Assembly (NCBI GenBank): GCA_935421135.1
Contig: OW285187.1
Coordinates: forward strand, 8,246,001 to 8,310,000
Direction: 5' to 3'
Length of the DNA stretch: 64,000 nt
Origin: Bugulina stolonifera
Taxonomy: Eukaryota; Bryozoa; Gymnolaemata; Cheilostomatida; Bugulidae
Under the pieces are notes generated by a model. The model was given only the letters and a program-made list of their open reading frames with translations, did no database searches and was not told the origin of the DNA. Below, one piece after another: positions 11,446 through 24,536 of the stretch (within the stretch, counting starts at the first letter, position 1; each line of letters opens with the position of its first letter). Position numbers and translations under genes: made by a program.

Positions 11446-14400
11446 TTAGCACCATCTGAATGGCACTGATCGTGGGCGATCTGCTCCCTCCTTTATCAGT
11501 GGTTTATGATACTCACGGCCAGCACGGGAGTGTATTGTTCCCCAGCAGTGCTCACAGTAGTATTGCAGGCAGGTAACATTGGCACAGAAGAATGGAGCAA
11601 ATTTGTGATTGCACCTTTCTCCTCCACACTCATCACACACTTGATCGTCTAACACATAAGGCTTCACCTCTACCTGTAAGGGTAGTTAGAATTAAATCAA
11701 TATGTCGAATAACACATTTGAACTTGAATAAACAAGTGAAAAAACGTCATTAAGCAAGGTAAAATCTCAAGACCTGTTTCCATAATGTTCAAGAGAGGTT
11801 AGGGCATGTGCTGCTACCAAAATAACATCGCATTCATACATACCCTTTTATCAATGTCTCCATGTTGCAATTGCACAAAGCGAGCGCTAATGGCAGCTAT
11901 GTAGCTCTGATGATTTGAGAATGCCACTCTGCCAGCCCCTTTGGGGTACTTCAACTCTGGGTCAGTATCAATACCAGCGTAACATACTCCACCGTACAGT
12001 CGGTCTATGATCAATCCCAGCTCATCTACAGAATGACACAACTCATTATCACAAAACTTCACGTTATATATGTGCACATGTATTGAACACCACTCGTTAA
12101 AGGGAGACCGAGTGAAATAACTGGACGAGATCAGACAAACAGGATTATAAATGTTGCAACCTAATCACAAGTAAACTTAGCAACTTCAACACTTCTGAAG
12201 TACACCTGCACTAATTAAAAATATTGCAAACACCTATTAGTATGCAGTAGCTGCATGTCCACTGGGAGCCTTTGATGCTAAGGTTTATGTAACAGAATGT
12301 ATAGTTTACCATATAATATACCATTACCTAATCGACTTAGCTTAATGTGCAACATTGAATGCAATATAACCATACAAGCATTACAACATTAGGTACATTC
12401 GCCGGGTGACAGACGTCTATAACTATTAATTTTAGCCGAATTTTAAACTAATTTTTTTGGACAAGGCGTTCATAATATGTTTGGTCGTCTGACTGGTCCG
12501 TTTGAGTTTTCATGTTCGTGCTTGTTATTTAGGCGCCTGGGCTGGGCGAATGCGTCTTGGACTAAGCGTCTAATATGTAAAATAGGTCCGCAGTAAATTG
12601 TTACTTAGAAACGTCTTGCAGAAGGATATCGTGTCAAGGCCGCAGTTGTTTACCTGTTGCTTCCGTGTTTTGCAGTGAATCACCCAGTGACTCAGTATTA
12701 ATTAAGATATTTTAATTTAAATTTCGGTTATTATGGATCCAAAGCTTGCCATATTCTTGCTCCGAGATGAGCCTTGTTTAAGGTATGCAAAAATTTTAAG
12801 ATGCGTTAATTGTGTACATGTGAAGAAAATACATTCTAATTACTCGTTCGATCCGATGGCAATTTAATTTTTATTATATATTTTTATAAGTATTCATTTG
12901 GATTTTAAAAAGTAATTCACTTCTACTAACATACTAAATGCAAACTATTGTAGTAGTCTTCCTTGTCTCAGTATTGAATTAGTGTTATGTACGTGAATAA
13001 AACTGACCCGTAAGCCAAATCACAAATTAAATTTGATATTTAAATTAGCAATAAGTTATAATTACAGCGAGGTCACGTGTAGTGTTGGACATTACAATAC
13101 GGAGAGTAGAAAAATGCTGATTAAAATTTAAAACTGTGTTTCTGAATGCAGATATTATTATTTTGAATTATTTACCAAATATCATACATTATAAATTAAT
13201 ATGTTTCAAGGTATATATTAAATAAAGTTTTTAACTATTGTAGTAAGCTGACAAGGATACCTGATGAAAGAGCTAATTCTTTGGTCTGCAGTCTCTATGA
13301 AGAAAGTGAGAGAAAAATAGAAAAAAGTAAAGAGTTTCGCCAGAGTACAATTCCAGCCATGGATGAGGATGAATTTACTAGACACTTCAGAATGACAAAG
13401 GCAGTGTTTCACCAACTCCTCGGTACTTACGTGCATATTAATTCACCTACATTTTATTGATATTTATATCACATGCATAGTTAGTACTACTAGCTGGTAG
13501 TAATTACTAGTAAAGGGATATTTTGAAAGAGACAGTTTGAAACTGTGTAGATTGTTGTATTTAGAATAACAAAATTTACAGATTAATTTTAATTAATTTA
13601 TTTAATTAATTGAACATTAGAATAGTAATGGAAATTAGTTGAAATCTGGTGGTTGGAGTTTGGGGTTTCAAATTGTTCAGTGTTGAACTGATTAAAACTG
13701 TCTTTATCAAACAGTCACAAACTCTTAAATACGCATACATGTATGTAACAATCACATTGCAAAGATGTATGATCAATTCGCTCTACCATGTATAATATTG
13801 AATTCCATGCCGTCATCTTACTATGATATTTATCTTTGTTTATCTACACAAATGCAATGCAATTTCAATGTGATTACAGATAAAATTGAGCATCATTTAC
13901 CAAAGCCGTTTGATGGTATGGGTCAGAGCGTGTTGCCACCCAGTGAGAGACTACAAGTTGTGCTATGGTTTGTAGCCACAGAGGAAAGCTATCGACAGTT
14001 GGCAGAAAGGTTTGGCACCACAGAATCGGTCATTCACGAATCTGTTGATATAGTATTAGGTGCCATACAGCGTGAGTTAAAGCCCCAAATAAACTTTCCA
14101 AAGACAGAAGCGGAGTGTGGCAAGAATGCTTCGCAGTTCTATACCAAAAATGGGTTTCCAGGAATCATTGGTGCTGTTGATGGTACACACATCAGAATCA
14201 TGAAACCCACCTCTGATCCTGATATATGGATTGATAGGAAGGGTCACCATAGCATTGCGGTAGCTGCTATTGCCAACTGCGATAGACGCTTCCTACATTA
14301 TTCAGTTGGGTGCCCAGGATCATTCCACGATCAGAGGGTTTATAGACTGAGTGGAATTGAAGAACTGCTAGAAGAAGTACCGCCACAATACCATCTGATC

Positions 14401-17400
14401 GGCGACAGTGCCTACAAGCTGTCAAGCCGAATGGTTGTGCCATTCAAAGACAATGGATCGTTAACAGTGTGCCAAAAAACTTTTAATTATAAACATAGCG
14501 TTAACAGGATGGTAGTGGAGCACACATTTGGGTTACTGAAAGCGAAATTTAGACGTATTGGTAGCCCACTGAAAGTCGCATCTTGGGAGCGTGCTGTTTT
14601 AATTATAACATCATGCATGCTTCTACATAATTTTATCATTGATAATGAAGTAGCTGGTAATGAAATAGTAGTGGATAAGGCAGCGTGTGTTTCACTTCCT
14701 GTTGACAAAGAACAGCGAAGAAGGACTATTGCCTTGTCATTACAGTAGTTCTACTCAACTTACTGTTTACTTGCATAATTAATTCGATTTATTTTAATTC
14801 TGACTAATATTAAGTAGCATAATATATTTGACTTAAATTTCGATGTTATCGCTTACAATTGTATGTTCTAGTTCTAATAAATAAATAGAAATTTCATGCA
14901 TGCTAATAACAACTATTTTATTCTAACAAACATAATACATAATATGAGAAGAACAATGTAAATATTACGCTATCCCAAATCTATACATGAGCATACACAA
15001 AGAGGGTATAAAACTAGGTATCGCAATGTTGTAACTAAAATTATTTATTCAACAGAGCCCTTAACAGTTCAACTTTCTCTCGCTCTAAATCTAATGCCTG
15101 CTGCTGTAGCTTAAGTGATTCTCTGTTGTAGTTTTCAGCTATTTCTCTCATTAATTCTTGATGAGACTTTTACCTTTTGCCTTTAGCTCTCTGTCTGCGA
15201 GCAAATCCAACTTCTTGGTTAGGCTCAACAAACTTTGGCTCAGTTACCAAATTATTTGCGTTTGTATCACAAAATACTTCATGCATAATGTCATAATGTT
15301 TGAATTTTAACCTACTGCGGCCCGTTTTCCCGTTGTTGTCTTTGACCTTGTTATATTGTCCAAAGATGTACCTCCACTTTCTTGACACTTTTTCACTGGA
15401 TGAAAACACTTCACTCTTAAACCCTTGTCATTTTAACTCATTGCAAAGGTTCTTCCAGTATTAGCTTTGGTATGTGAAGGTTGCAAAGAGCTTTTATGGC
15501 ATCTGCACTCCAGCCATCAGTATCCACTTCACTGTCATCAATTTCTTCACCTTAAGAGAAAATACCAGTGCTCTATTAACACTTACAAAGTATTTAGCCT
15601 TACAAGCAGAATATAAATAATACATGTATCACCAGCGAAATCTACTAAAGAAAATTAACTCACCATCGGGGATGTAATCCTCTTCAAATTTGTTTTTGCT
15701 CAGCTCAGTGTTAGAGCTGCTAGGTGTGCTGCCAGATGTACTTGGGCTATTGGCCTCTGATACTTCAGTAGATGAAGCACTCACTGTGATTTTCTTAGGT
15801 GTCACCTCTAAATCAGCTTCACTGCTACTACGTTTCATGGCTAAATATAATATATTGGCACTGATAAAAGGACTGTAGCATAATAGCTACATGCATGGTA
15901 CCAAAGAAAACATGAAGTAAACGATATTATTAAGACATGGAGGCTTGATCTAGAAAATGTATTGATTTGCTAGTACCTCTTGATTTTCTCGGTTGACTAT
16001 CCTTGCAACCCTTTGGTCTCCCTGCTCTCTTTTTTTCTGTGACGTTTATCAAACTGAAAATATAAAATTAGTATAATAAAATCGATGCCTTACACTTCAT
16101 AATATATAAAACAATACAAACATTAAACACACAAGTGAACAATGAAATAAACAAAATTTTAATAAAGCTTACCTTGTGGAAGTACTACATTCTAAAAACC
16201 AGTCACACAACTATTTAGACAAGAGTCAATGAGAAATGTGTACTATTTAAATGTCATTAGACTCATATTAGTAGCTACCTGTACAATAATAACACTTACC
16301 ATGTGCACCACTGCGCCAGGTTTGGAAGACATCGGTACTTTGCTCTTGAACATCATTCAGTTCTGTAAATAAAACAGAATCTACTTTCTACTTTTATTTC
16401 TAGATTTTATTAATTCTGAGACCAGTTAAGGTGAAAGTCAAATTCATGACTGTTCACAAATGTCAGTTAGAAACAACCATTTAGAAAATATAAGCCCCAA
16501 ACCTTAGCTTTCTATTAGTTTTTATTTCCAATATCATATTTTTTCGCTTTTACTACTACTACTAAAGATAATTTACTATCTGTAAGTTTTTTCTTCTTAA
16601 TGTAAACTACAGTTTGGAAATAAGTTTTTTCTAAACAAAATCATGTTTGCAGAATGCCCTGTTTCTAACTAACATTTTCGAAATTTCCCTTTACTGTCAA
16701 AGTCAATAAAGAGAGTGAGTGAGTGATTGATTAATTAATTGGACAAGTTGGTCGAGTGATTGACGAAATGAGTGTGTAATTTGTGAAAAAAATTAGGAAC
16801 AAAATAAATTATTGGGTCTGTTAGTGAGCTACTTAGGTTAATGTACTATAATAATAATTATTATTATTGACCGAAATATAATTATTATGACTATTCGTTC
16901 GTGGATGAATTAGTGATAAGTTTACTGAATTTCTAAATAATAATAACTAGTGATTGAGTCACGAAAAAAGATCGATTAAATAACTGATGGGTTGGTTAGT
17001 CACATTGATCATTTTTTCAACAATGAAATAATGAATGAGTGATGATCAAGTGAATGAGTGAGTAATTTAATATCGAACAAGTGGGCGATTGATTAACATT
17101 TATTGTTAAATGTTAGAGTAGCGAAGAAATACACATAGATGATTTAAGTATACTCACCAGTGTATGACTTACTATCATGTAAAAAGGGAACAGTGAATGT
17201 ATGTCTGTTAGCCATCAGAACTAGTGTTAGTTACTACAGCAGTTTAGTAGTTGCAGCAGCCGCGATCTCTTATTAACATGTCACCTAGCAACCGTCTGCC
17301 ACCTTGACGCTGCGCTACAAAGCTTACTATTCGATGTCAATTCTGCGCATGTCTATGGTGTTACTCGAACTTGGTCGTCTATATTTATGAATAATGGTTT

Positions 17401-20069
17401 TTATGTCAACACGAGTGTGAACGCATTCGCCCTACATACATTAGCGTAGGCGTCTAGTTTGTTACTACTTATAAACGTCTGTCACCCGGCGAATGTACCT
17501 ATAGTCTGCATATATTTAACATTGAAACTATTAAAGCTAGGCAAAATGAGCTAACCAATTACACGCTACTTACATGCCCTCAAAGGCCTAGGCACTCCTC
17601 CAACAAATATTGTTCTTCTTGGATCCAGAGTTTGCGACCCATCCATGACAAAATCAGAGTCACTCAAGCTCCAAGGTCTTATTTGAACCTACAAAAGAAC
17701 ACAGTGAATTTCAATAAAACACGAATATTAATAAGATGTACACACAGAACAAGTGCAGTTATCACTATTACAAACCTGCAATAAAAGCACCACTATTGTT
17801 AAAGACAAATCAATTGGGCTATGACCAAGTTGGGCAAAGAATCTAGTCGACATATGTCGACAATGTGAATTGTGTTGTATATTTTGAGATTTTCAGCTGC
17901 ATAACTGAAAGCGAGATTTACAACTGGGAACCAAGAGATATTTTGATAATTTCAATTTAACCTAGCAACAAACGACAAATTTACTATTAAACATGCAGTT
18001 TGGAATCATTCAGCAGAGTTATTATAATGGGCTTGTTCATAATTATTTAGCAGTCCAAGTTTCAACTGCAGGATTCGGCTACCACATTTCCAACAACTGA
18101 AATTGATATCCACAGCACAAATCGGTCAATAATTACCGGTTTATCCTTCATAGTAGGGCTTGTGACACACCAGTACATCTTGGAATCATCATGAAGACAT
18201 GAATCAATTAAAGCCTGCACTGAAACCTCTTCTTGAAACAGTAGGAAGCAATAGCCTGCAAAATTTTGTGGTAATGTTGCAGGAGACTAACAATTCTATA
18301 CACTTCAGAATTATTGAATCGCAGTATCAACAGAGTAGTAGGATGCATGTTATTAAGTATAAGCTGCAAACCTTTTGGAGGGAAGTATGACTTGCTTTCT
18401 GCTTTGTGAGGCCAATCCACAACCACTGGGCCAAACCGCCTAAAGCTTCCAGTAATCTCCTCTACAATTCAAGGCAATAGATTAGCTTGGCAACCAAATA
18501 AAGGCACAATTCATCAACTGGCATCAGAGAAGGGGATGTTAAAGAGAAGTGTACTTCAACATACCTTCATCAATATCAGGAGGCAAACCACCTACAAAGA
18601 CTTTCCTAGAATACCGCTCCTGTCTTTCACCTCGATACTCTGAGCTCAGAGGCATGGTCCCATTGATGGCTGCCACACTGGATCTAGGATCATTGTTTGA
18701 AGGAAGATCATCTCCATTGAATCCAATCCCATCACTGAAACCTAGTCATCAAAAGTATAATCTTGATATATACATTTGCAAGTTAGAAAATTTGCAATAG
18801 GAAGCCTATTAACTATAATGACTATAGACCTACTTACTAAAGACGCAAAAAATATGCACAAGAAAGATTCTCTGCAAAAAGTTACATATTTAACAACTAT
18901 TTCCATCTGATACACACAAATTAAATTGGTCTACATCTCACCTTTTTCTTGTTCATATGATGTTGGATGTCTCATTATATCCATCAGTTGTGTCTGAAGA
19001 GAATCCATTTTCATACTGTCCCCATTGCTCTATAAAAACAATTACCACAGCTAGTAGACTATTATCAACATATTTATGGAATAACAGCATAATTCTACTA
19101 GTCATGAAAATGCTCAAAACAACTTACCTGATAACCGGATGTCATGTCTACAGAGTTCATTGACTCCCCGCCAACAGATCCAGTGTAACTGGACTTCCCA
19201 TGAAGTGGATTGCCATGTCTCCCATACTTATGCTGTGGCATCATAGGGTTATTCATGGTTGCCGAATGATTGATATGCATACTCGATTGTCCTTTCTTTA
19301 CTGGACCTGTGTTCATATTACCTGGCCTGTTCAAAGCTTTCTGATTTTGGATGGCAACTGTCCATGGAGACATATTAGTCGGCCAAGGGTTGGGCTGAGC
19401 ACCCAATGAAAACCTATGGTTCATCGGCTTTCCGCTCATGGATCCATAATTATGCTGGGCAGTAATCGCTCTTCTTTGGTTTTGGCTGTGAGAGTTTTGA
19501 TAACTAACACCACCCATGGGCCCATTCATAGGTCCCATGTTACCCATCATTGACATACCATGCATGCTTGGCGGAGAGTGGAACTGTCCATGACCACTTG
19601 GCATATAATTTGTTGGTTGACCAATGGAGCCAAAGTGAATTGGCGGAGGAAATGAATTGTTATTATTGAGACCATAGGTTGGCATTGACTGTGTAGCGTT
19701 GATTGGTTGAAAATTTTGAAACATGTTAGCATCTTCCTGAGTGGAACCTGGCCAAAAATTGTTCCCTGGTGAATTGGAGTTCCCCAATTCAAAACTAAGA
19801 GGCTGCCCTATATCATTTGAGGGCATTACTGTGGTCTCTTGCTCTGTGGTTGGCGAGTGATGGGATCGATCCCCATTTGATAGCACATCACCTTCAATAT
19901 CACCATCTTGACTGCCATTCCCATTCTGGAGACCATTATTTGCAGCAGGTTTTACATCAGCACCAACATCCTGCTTGCCAGTTGCTGGTCGTTTATCAGA
20001 GAGGGTGGTTACCGTGTGATCATCAGACACGCTAGATCCTTCTTCGGCCTGCATTCCCTTAATTTGCAT
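11446..20069 (-). CDS. CPEB: CPEB2/3/4-type cytoplasmic polyadenylation element-binding protein
   Basis: Eight exons join in frame to 646 aa: 20069-19128, 19029-18942, 18741-18565, 18461-18372, 18255-18137, 17688-17574, 12025-11844, 11673-11446. The first 314 residues are low-complexity, rich in Asn, Pro, Gly, Met and Ser. RRM1 starts with KVFVGGLPPDIDE and carries its RNP1 around YFPPKGYCFLLF. RRM2 starts TIFVGGVP and contains LYGGVCYAGID and KGAGRVAFSN. The C-terminal ZZ-type zinc domain has CDECGGERC, FFCANVTCLQYYCEHCW and SIHSRAGRE-like HSRAGREYHKP. The sequence follows the vertebrate CPEB2-4/Orb2 group rather than CPEB1. The protein binds mRNA 3' UTRs and controls poly(A) length and translation in the cytoplasm. 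Exon 1 is preceded by a good acceptor (AG before 20086), so at least one further 5' exon exists, and the chosen ATG is the first in this exon. The intron between exons 6 and 7 (5.5 kb) holds a Harbinger element. Confidence 0.93.
12392..12431. repeat. Left terminal inverted repeat of the Harbinger element
   Basis: Pairs with 17460-17499; the first 25 bases are identical and the remainder has a few differences. Confidence 0.9.
12733..14748 (+). CDS. Harbinger transposase (DDE_4 family nuclease), apparently intact
   Basis: Three exons (12733-12782, 13244-13422, 13880-14748) join in frame to 365 aa. The N-terminal part has DEFTRHFRMTKAVFHQLL, typical of these nucleases. A helix-turn-helix-like segment follows, then the catalytic core: first Asp in AVDGTHIRIM, second Asp in HLIGDSAYKL, and Glu in VVEHTFGLLKAKFRR. 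The G-rich CPGSFHDQRVY motif is also present. No stop or frameshift interrupts the chain. The long single-frame ORF beginning at 13765 includes about 38 residues that are intron. The enzyme cuts and joins element ends in the nucleus and usually needs a Myb-like partner encoded by the same element. Here that partner looks damaged, so present mobility would need help from another copy. Confidence 0.9.
15170..17217 (-). pseudogene. Harbinger accessory Myb/SANT-like DNA-binding protein, probably frameshifted
   Basis: A chain of minus-strand exons can be followed with matching phases. It starts at ATG 17217 (MANRHTFTVPFLHDS), passes LNDVQEQSTDVFQTW (about 16370) and an AT-hook-like KKRAGRPKGCKD (about 16030), then a Ser/Thr-rich exon (15840-15665), and reaches DGWSADAIKAL near 15520. 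After that the frame breaks. The expected Myb helices are split among three frames: KALCNLH, then WKNLCNELK, then GFKSEVFSSSEKVSRKWRYI (continuing to YNKVKDNNGKTGR). Stops lie in each frame between about 15430 and 15460. The YNKVKDNNGKTGR ending is typical of the MSANTD-like partner protein that brings the nuclease to the element ends. I read it as a decayed gene, but an unrecognised small intron could also explain the break. Confidence 0.6.
17460..17499. repeat. Right terminal inverted repeat of the Harbinger element
   Basis: Reverse complement of the left repeat at 12392-12431; it ends in CGGCGAATGTACC. Confidence 0.9.
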
Positions 20070-20086
20070 TGGAAGAATGATAAGTC

Positions 20087-22345
20087 CTAAAAGAGCAAAA
20101 ATTCAAATCAGTTAGATGGTGTTGCTATTCTTAAAACGATGGTGTAGCCTCCAAATATTACAATGGACACGATAAAACTATTTCACAGCAATGATCAATT
20201 TATTTAGAAATAAAGAATGTTCATGAATCAGTAATAAGACTAGGGCCTATATACATGTACATTGTATGTCGTCTAAAATAACAGAAGGGTCCTCTGTTGG
20301 CTATCTGTTTATTTTTGCATAGAGCAACGGTTGCCGTCAATGAGAAGGAGAGGGCCTATTTATAATTAAGAACCTTGGAATTCAGACTATTTTCAGTTTA
20401 TTTTATGCAGTAAAATCCAATTATGGTCCAAGAATGACGGCAACCTATGGGGCAAATAAGGTCAATAGACTGTGGCAGAGAACTGTCTAATATGATCATT
20501 TTGCGGTGTGAGTGTTATTTTTCCCTCAAGGAAGAATTTCAAACAACATTCTGATTAAGATGTTGTTCTCTGCCTTTTAGAAAAACCAGACCCAAAACTT
20601 TTATTCGTTTATCATATTTTTTATAAAAGGTTCAACTAATTCAGCTTGCAATTGGTGAGAACAGCGACACAATATATATTTATCTATAATCACAAGGTGG
20701 GCTACAAAAGGAAATATTTGTAAAAGAATAGAGAAGAGTAGTAACTTTTTTGTTTTGCAGCTCTTGGAGTTAGTTAGACCTACAGATTTTTTGAATGATG
20801 AAAATTGAGCAAGTCACCATTTAGGCACAAAAACGGCTGTTTTGATTGGAATTATATTAATTTAATTGCCACCATGTGATGAAAAATTGTTTTAGAACTA
20901 GGGTTTTTGTAATGGTATTGTAGGCCTAAATATTTTAAAACAATATTAATGTGCGATTTTTTGGACTATCGGATTATTATTACTCGAATATTTGGGTACA
21001 CAATATTCGAGTCTACCCAGGTCAATAAGTCGACGACTTCTGGAAAAACATTAACATTAGTGAATCAATGCAAGTTAAGCAAGATAATATAATTAGTGAT
21101 ATTCAAGGATTATTATTTGCTATAGAATTACAAAATTTTATGATGATAAATGATTTAGTAAGTAATTTTAGTTTAAGTTTAAATTAAAATTTAAGTTTTA
21201 GTTTACTTCAATTGACTTGGAGGATCAGGATAGGTGAAAAGCATTGGAAAATAAGGCTATCTGTAAGAAAATAAAATGGTACAATAATATTAACTCTATA
21301 ATTAGTTCGTGACATTGTGAAAAACTGATGAAAGACTAAGTGTAGCAGTCGGATATGATATGACTGGGTTTTCAACAATTTTGAGCTACCACTGGTAGGC
21401 ACAATGCTTTTTCTCTACACTCAGACGACGCTAGCTGTAAAAAGGCTGAGCGCGCTTCTTTACATGCATTGCGGACGCTACTCCGCTACGCTGTTCATTA
21501 ACAATCATGATTTGATCAACTTCTGTGGTGATTCTGCTGTTAAATTTTTTGTTATATTTTATTGTAGTATTTTCTAATGTATAAACCCATTGTTGCTACT
21601 CTGATGTAGTAAATACATTGTATCAAAAGCTAAATGAAGAAAGAAAACGTGCTTTGTATTACTGAGCAAAGGTACTAGCCTTGACCTTGCAATAGCTCGC
21701 GGTTTTATGGTCTCATTATTTAACGGGTGAAGTCAACTGTTTTAGTAAACGCTAGCACCCGGTAACGATGTCCTAATATGTGACAGGAGCTCTTTTGCGG
21801 TCAAGGTAACTCTGTAAAAATGGAAAATTAGGGTTCAGGGGCTGTACTGGAAATCAAATAAGACTATACAAATCAACTGTGCTCGCTTCATCTGGTACAC
21901 CTGTAATAGGTAATAGATGCCCACACAAAAAAGCGGCGTTAAAATGTCTAAAATTATATATTCCTGCAAATTCAATCACCGTTAGCGTTAGTTTATGCCA
22001 GACAGTAGTTATTTATTAAATTAAAATTAAAAAACATTATTTGATTATATTTTTTTTATATTTAATATTATTAACCCCACCTATAGTCAGTCATGGTGAT
22101 AGTCATTCTGACTTATGATTATGATAGATGCTGATAAATATCAGTGTTTAATTATTCACATGATATAAATGTTAGATTATATACTCTGGTTAGTTGTACA
22201 CTTTACTTTAGCAATAGACTAGTTTGAATACTGTCCGCTAACTGATTAACCCATGAATCATATGCGGCACACCCCTTCTACCCTCTAGGGTGGTCCAGTG
22301 TGATAATAACATCTACAGGTAATTCGACAGGTACTCTAGTCTCAG
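20087..22345 (-). other. Presumed CPEB upstream region, no coding exon found
   Basis: An acceptor at 20087-20088 requires a 5' exon somewhere upstream on the minus strand. A locally GC-richer stretch near 21420-21490 could be a promoter, but no exon or motif can be assigned. Otherwise AT-rich. Confidence 0.3.
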
Positions 22346-23488
22346 CCATACATGACAAATCTCCCGGTTTCACCGGGACCCTCCCGTTTTCACAATCAAT
22401 CTCCTGCAAACTCCCAAGCTCCTGCAAGCCCTCCCGGTTTGGGACTTTAGTCAATAATAATTTTCATCTGCTATTTTGATGATTATTCAGGGGCGGCTAT
22501 AGACACCCATCCATCCTAGGGGTGTGTTCAATCAAGCATGCAATACTAGCTGTGCTCTGTAAACTATTAATAATACGCATATCCAGGCTTCAATTCATTT
22601 TCTATTTACTTGCTCAGGCAGTATACAGTCATTGCATAGTGCTGTAATAGTCATGACTTGTTATCTGTATAGACTTTACCCATACATGGTCATGTTCCAC
22701 ACTTACCTTGTATTAACTCACTCAGACACGTGAAATCCATGATTTCTTGAAAATAGGCTGGTGTTGAAATTTTTCCTATATCCGCCCCTGAATTGATTAT
22801 TATGGACATATAAGCTGGCTACCAAGCTAGCAGCTTGTACATTTAATGTTTATATGATATACATTAATTTGCTTTGGAGCTATCTTGTTTTTTAATGCTA
22901 TGAAAGCTTAGTCTCTCCAACTATACAAATGAAGAACTTTTGTTTGTTTGGCAATAGATAGTAAATGGATAGAATAAACATGTACGCGTAGTATCTCATG
23001 GTCATACACAGTATCAGATAGTAATTAATGCTCCTTCATGGTCTTTAATAAATCGCCTCAAAACACAACAGTGACCAGATTGGTTACAAACAGTCAGTAT
23101 ATGTAATATGAGTTATGTGACAGCCTCTAAACTAATTGCAACAATTTAAATTAATATTCTATTGTTTTATCTTATATTATCTTCACACTTCTATGAGACA
23201 TCATGGTTGCCTTAGTCTGAGACCTAGCCTGTCTTCACTAGTTTTGTGCGGGCAAACAACTCTGTGTAGTAGTATTTGTCGCAACCTAGTACATGTACTT
23301 GTACTTGAAGCAAGGCATTTTTCACCAGCTTAGTTTGTAACTACATGTAACTGGAAGCTGTGCCCACAGCAGACAGCCCATAAAGTGTGGTGCTCATTGT
23401 TAAAAGACATTTTAGCAGAGTTAGCGAGGGTTGTCTCACGGGCGTAAAAATCTCCCTCTTTGATGTCAGCCCAACTTGTCATGTATGG
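22346..23488. mobile_element. Non-autonomous DNA element with 13-bp terminal inverted repeats
   Basis: CCATACATGACAA at 22346-22358 is repeated inverted at 23476-23488. Just inside the left end is a small CTCCCGGTTTCACCGGGA hairpin and several CTCCCG words; the right end carries AATCTCCCTC. The 1143-bp unit has no credible ORF and contains a second, nested element. No target duplication is clear and the family is unassigned. Confidence 0.5.
22488..22790. mobile_element. hAT-like MITE nested in the element above
   Basis: The ends read CAGGGGCGGCTATAG and, inverted, CAGGGGCGGATATAG. CAGGGGCGG termini are widespread among animal hAT transposons. TGATTATT occurs directly before the left end and again 3 bases after the right end, which looks like the 8-bp duplication expected for hAT. 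The element is 303 bp with no ORF. Confidence 0.7.
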
Positions 23489-24536
23489 TCGCAGCATTAT
23501 GAGTATAAGTGGTAGTAGGTAGGAACCTTTACCTTACCTGGGTGTCATCTTTTATTTTATCCAGCTGCTGACCTTGTTAGTTTTAGTCAAGGAGTAAAAG
23601 CCTAAAAGTGTGGGAAGGAAGCTCTTGTTTCAAATCCTGTTTATATATCAGTATATTACTATGGAACTTATGCGATGTTCTCCTAGGTCCTCATCAGCCT
23701 ACAGTTAGGATTATATAAGCCTTTTAAAAGTGTTGAAATTCACACAAAGCTTCCAATATAGTTGTTTTATGAGAATGCGAAAACAAACAAACTAATCTGT
23801 AGACTAATATGCTTATTTTAGTATCTAATATGAGAAGTGTATGCTTATTTCAAATCTAATATGACGAAGCATTCCCCATATTTATTAGGTCTGAATATGA
23901 GAAGTGCCACATGTGCAGTTGGTTCTGTGCACATTTACTGCACTGCACACCAGCAAAGCTGAGCTGGTGTAGTGGTAATATGTTCTCTCTACTATGTTTG
24001 GTGATTGGTGCAATGGAGGCCTCAGGTACAAGCACCAGTCAATGATGCGTATTTTCATTGATGTGAAATCGGAGTTCCTGACAGCTCTATAGACATCTGA
24101 TATGTAGATTAGGTTAATAGAAGCCTTTAGCAATTGTAACTCCTAGCAGTAATTTGTAACTACAGAGTGTCCAGTGAACAGATCTGCGTAAGCCAGTCTC
24201 GTGACAAGAATTATATGTAAATATCTACATGTATATTAATTTACATCCGGACATTCTAAGTCATAAATGATAGTTCATAGTATTCCCCGTTCTGTGGTGT
24301 TTTCCAAGCAGAATTACACACCTCGTTGTTTTCTCCCTAATTTTCAGTTATTAAATGACCCAGTCAACAGAAAAATGTGACGCAAGACGTAATCAAATAG
24401 CATTATTTCACCATTCTTTGATGTTATACTTAGCCAAGCTCTTTGCAAATTAACCTCCTTTAGTTATAGGTAGTAATATTGAATTAAATTCTAATACCAG
24501 CTAGTTAATGTACTATACATTGATTTGTAGGAAAGG
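23489..24536 (+). other. Gene-free stretch upstream of INTS2
   Basis: Should include the INTS2 promoter and a non-coding first exon, because an acceptor (TTTGTAG) sits just before the first coding exon. Neither could be placed. Confidence 0.3.

Larger units (their letters stand above)
12392..17499. mobile_element. Complete PIF/Harbinger DNA transposon inside a CPEB intron
   Basis: Both ends read GGTACATTCGCCGGGTGACA inward, identical for about 25 bases and similar for about 40. A subterminal inverted pair, GGGCGAATGCGT, lies about 150 bp from the left end and about 75 bp from the right. The 5108-bp element holds a plus-strand DDE nuclease (12733-14748) and a minus-strand Myb/SANT-like gene, the two-gene layout of Harbingers. 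Flanks read TTA on the left and TAT on the right. The family makes a 3-bp TWA duplication, so the duplication is imperfect or has mutated. CPEB splicing skips the whole element. Confidence 0.92.

Noticed and set aside
13765..13879. N-terminal extension of the long plus-strand transposase ORF
   Set aside because: These codons lie before the acceptor at 13879 and do not resemble the family. The preceding exons at 12733 and 13244 supply the real N-terminus in phase.
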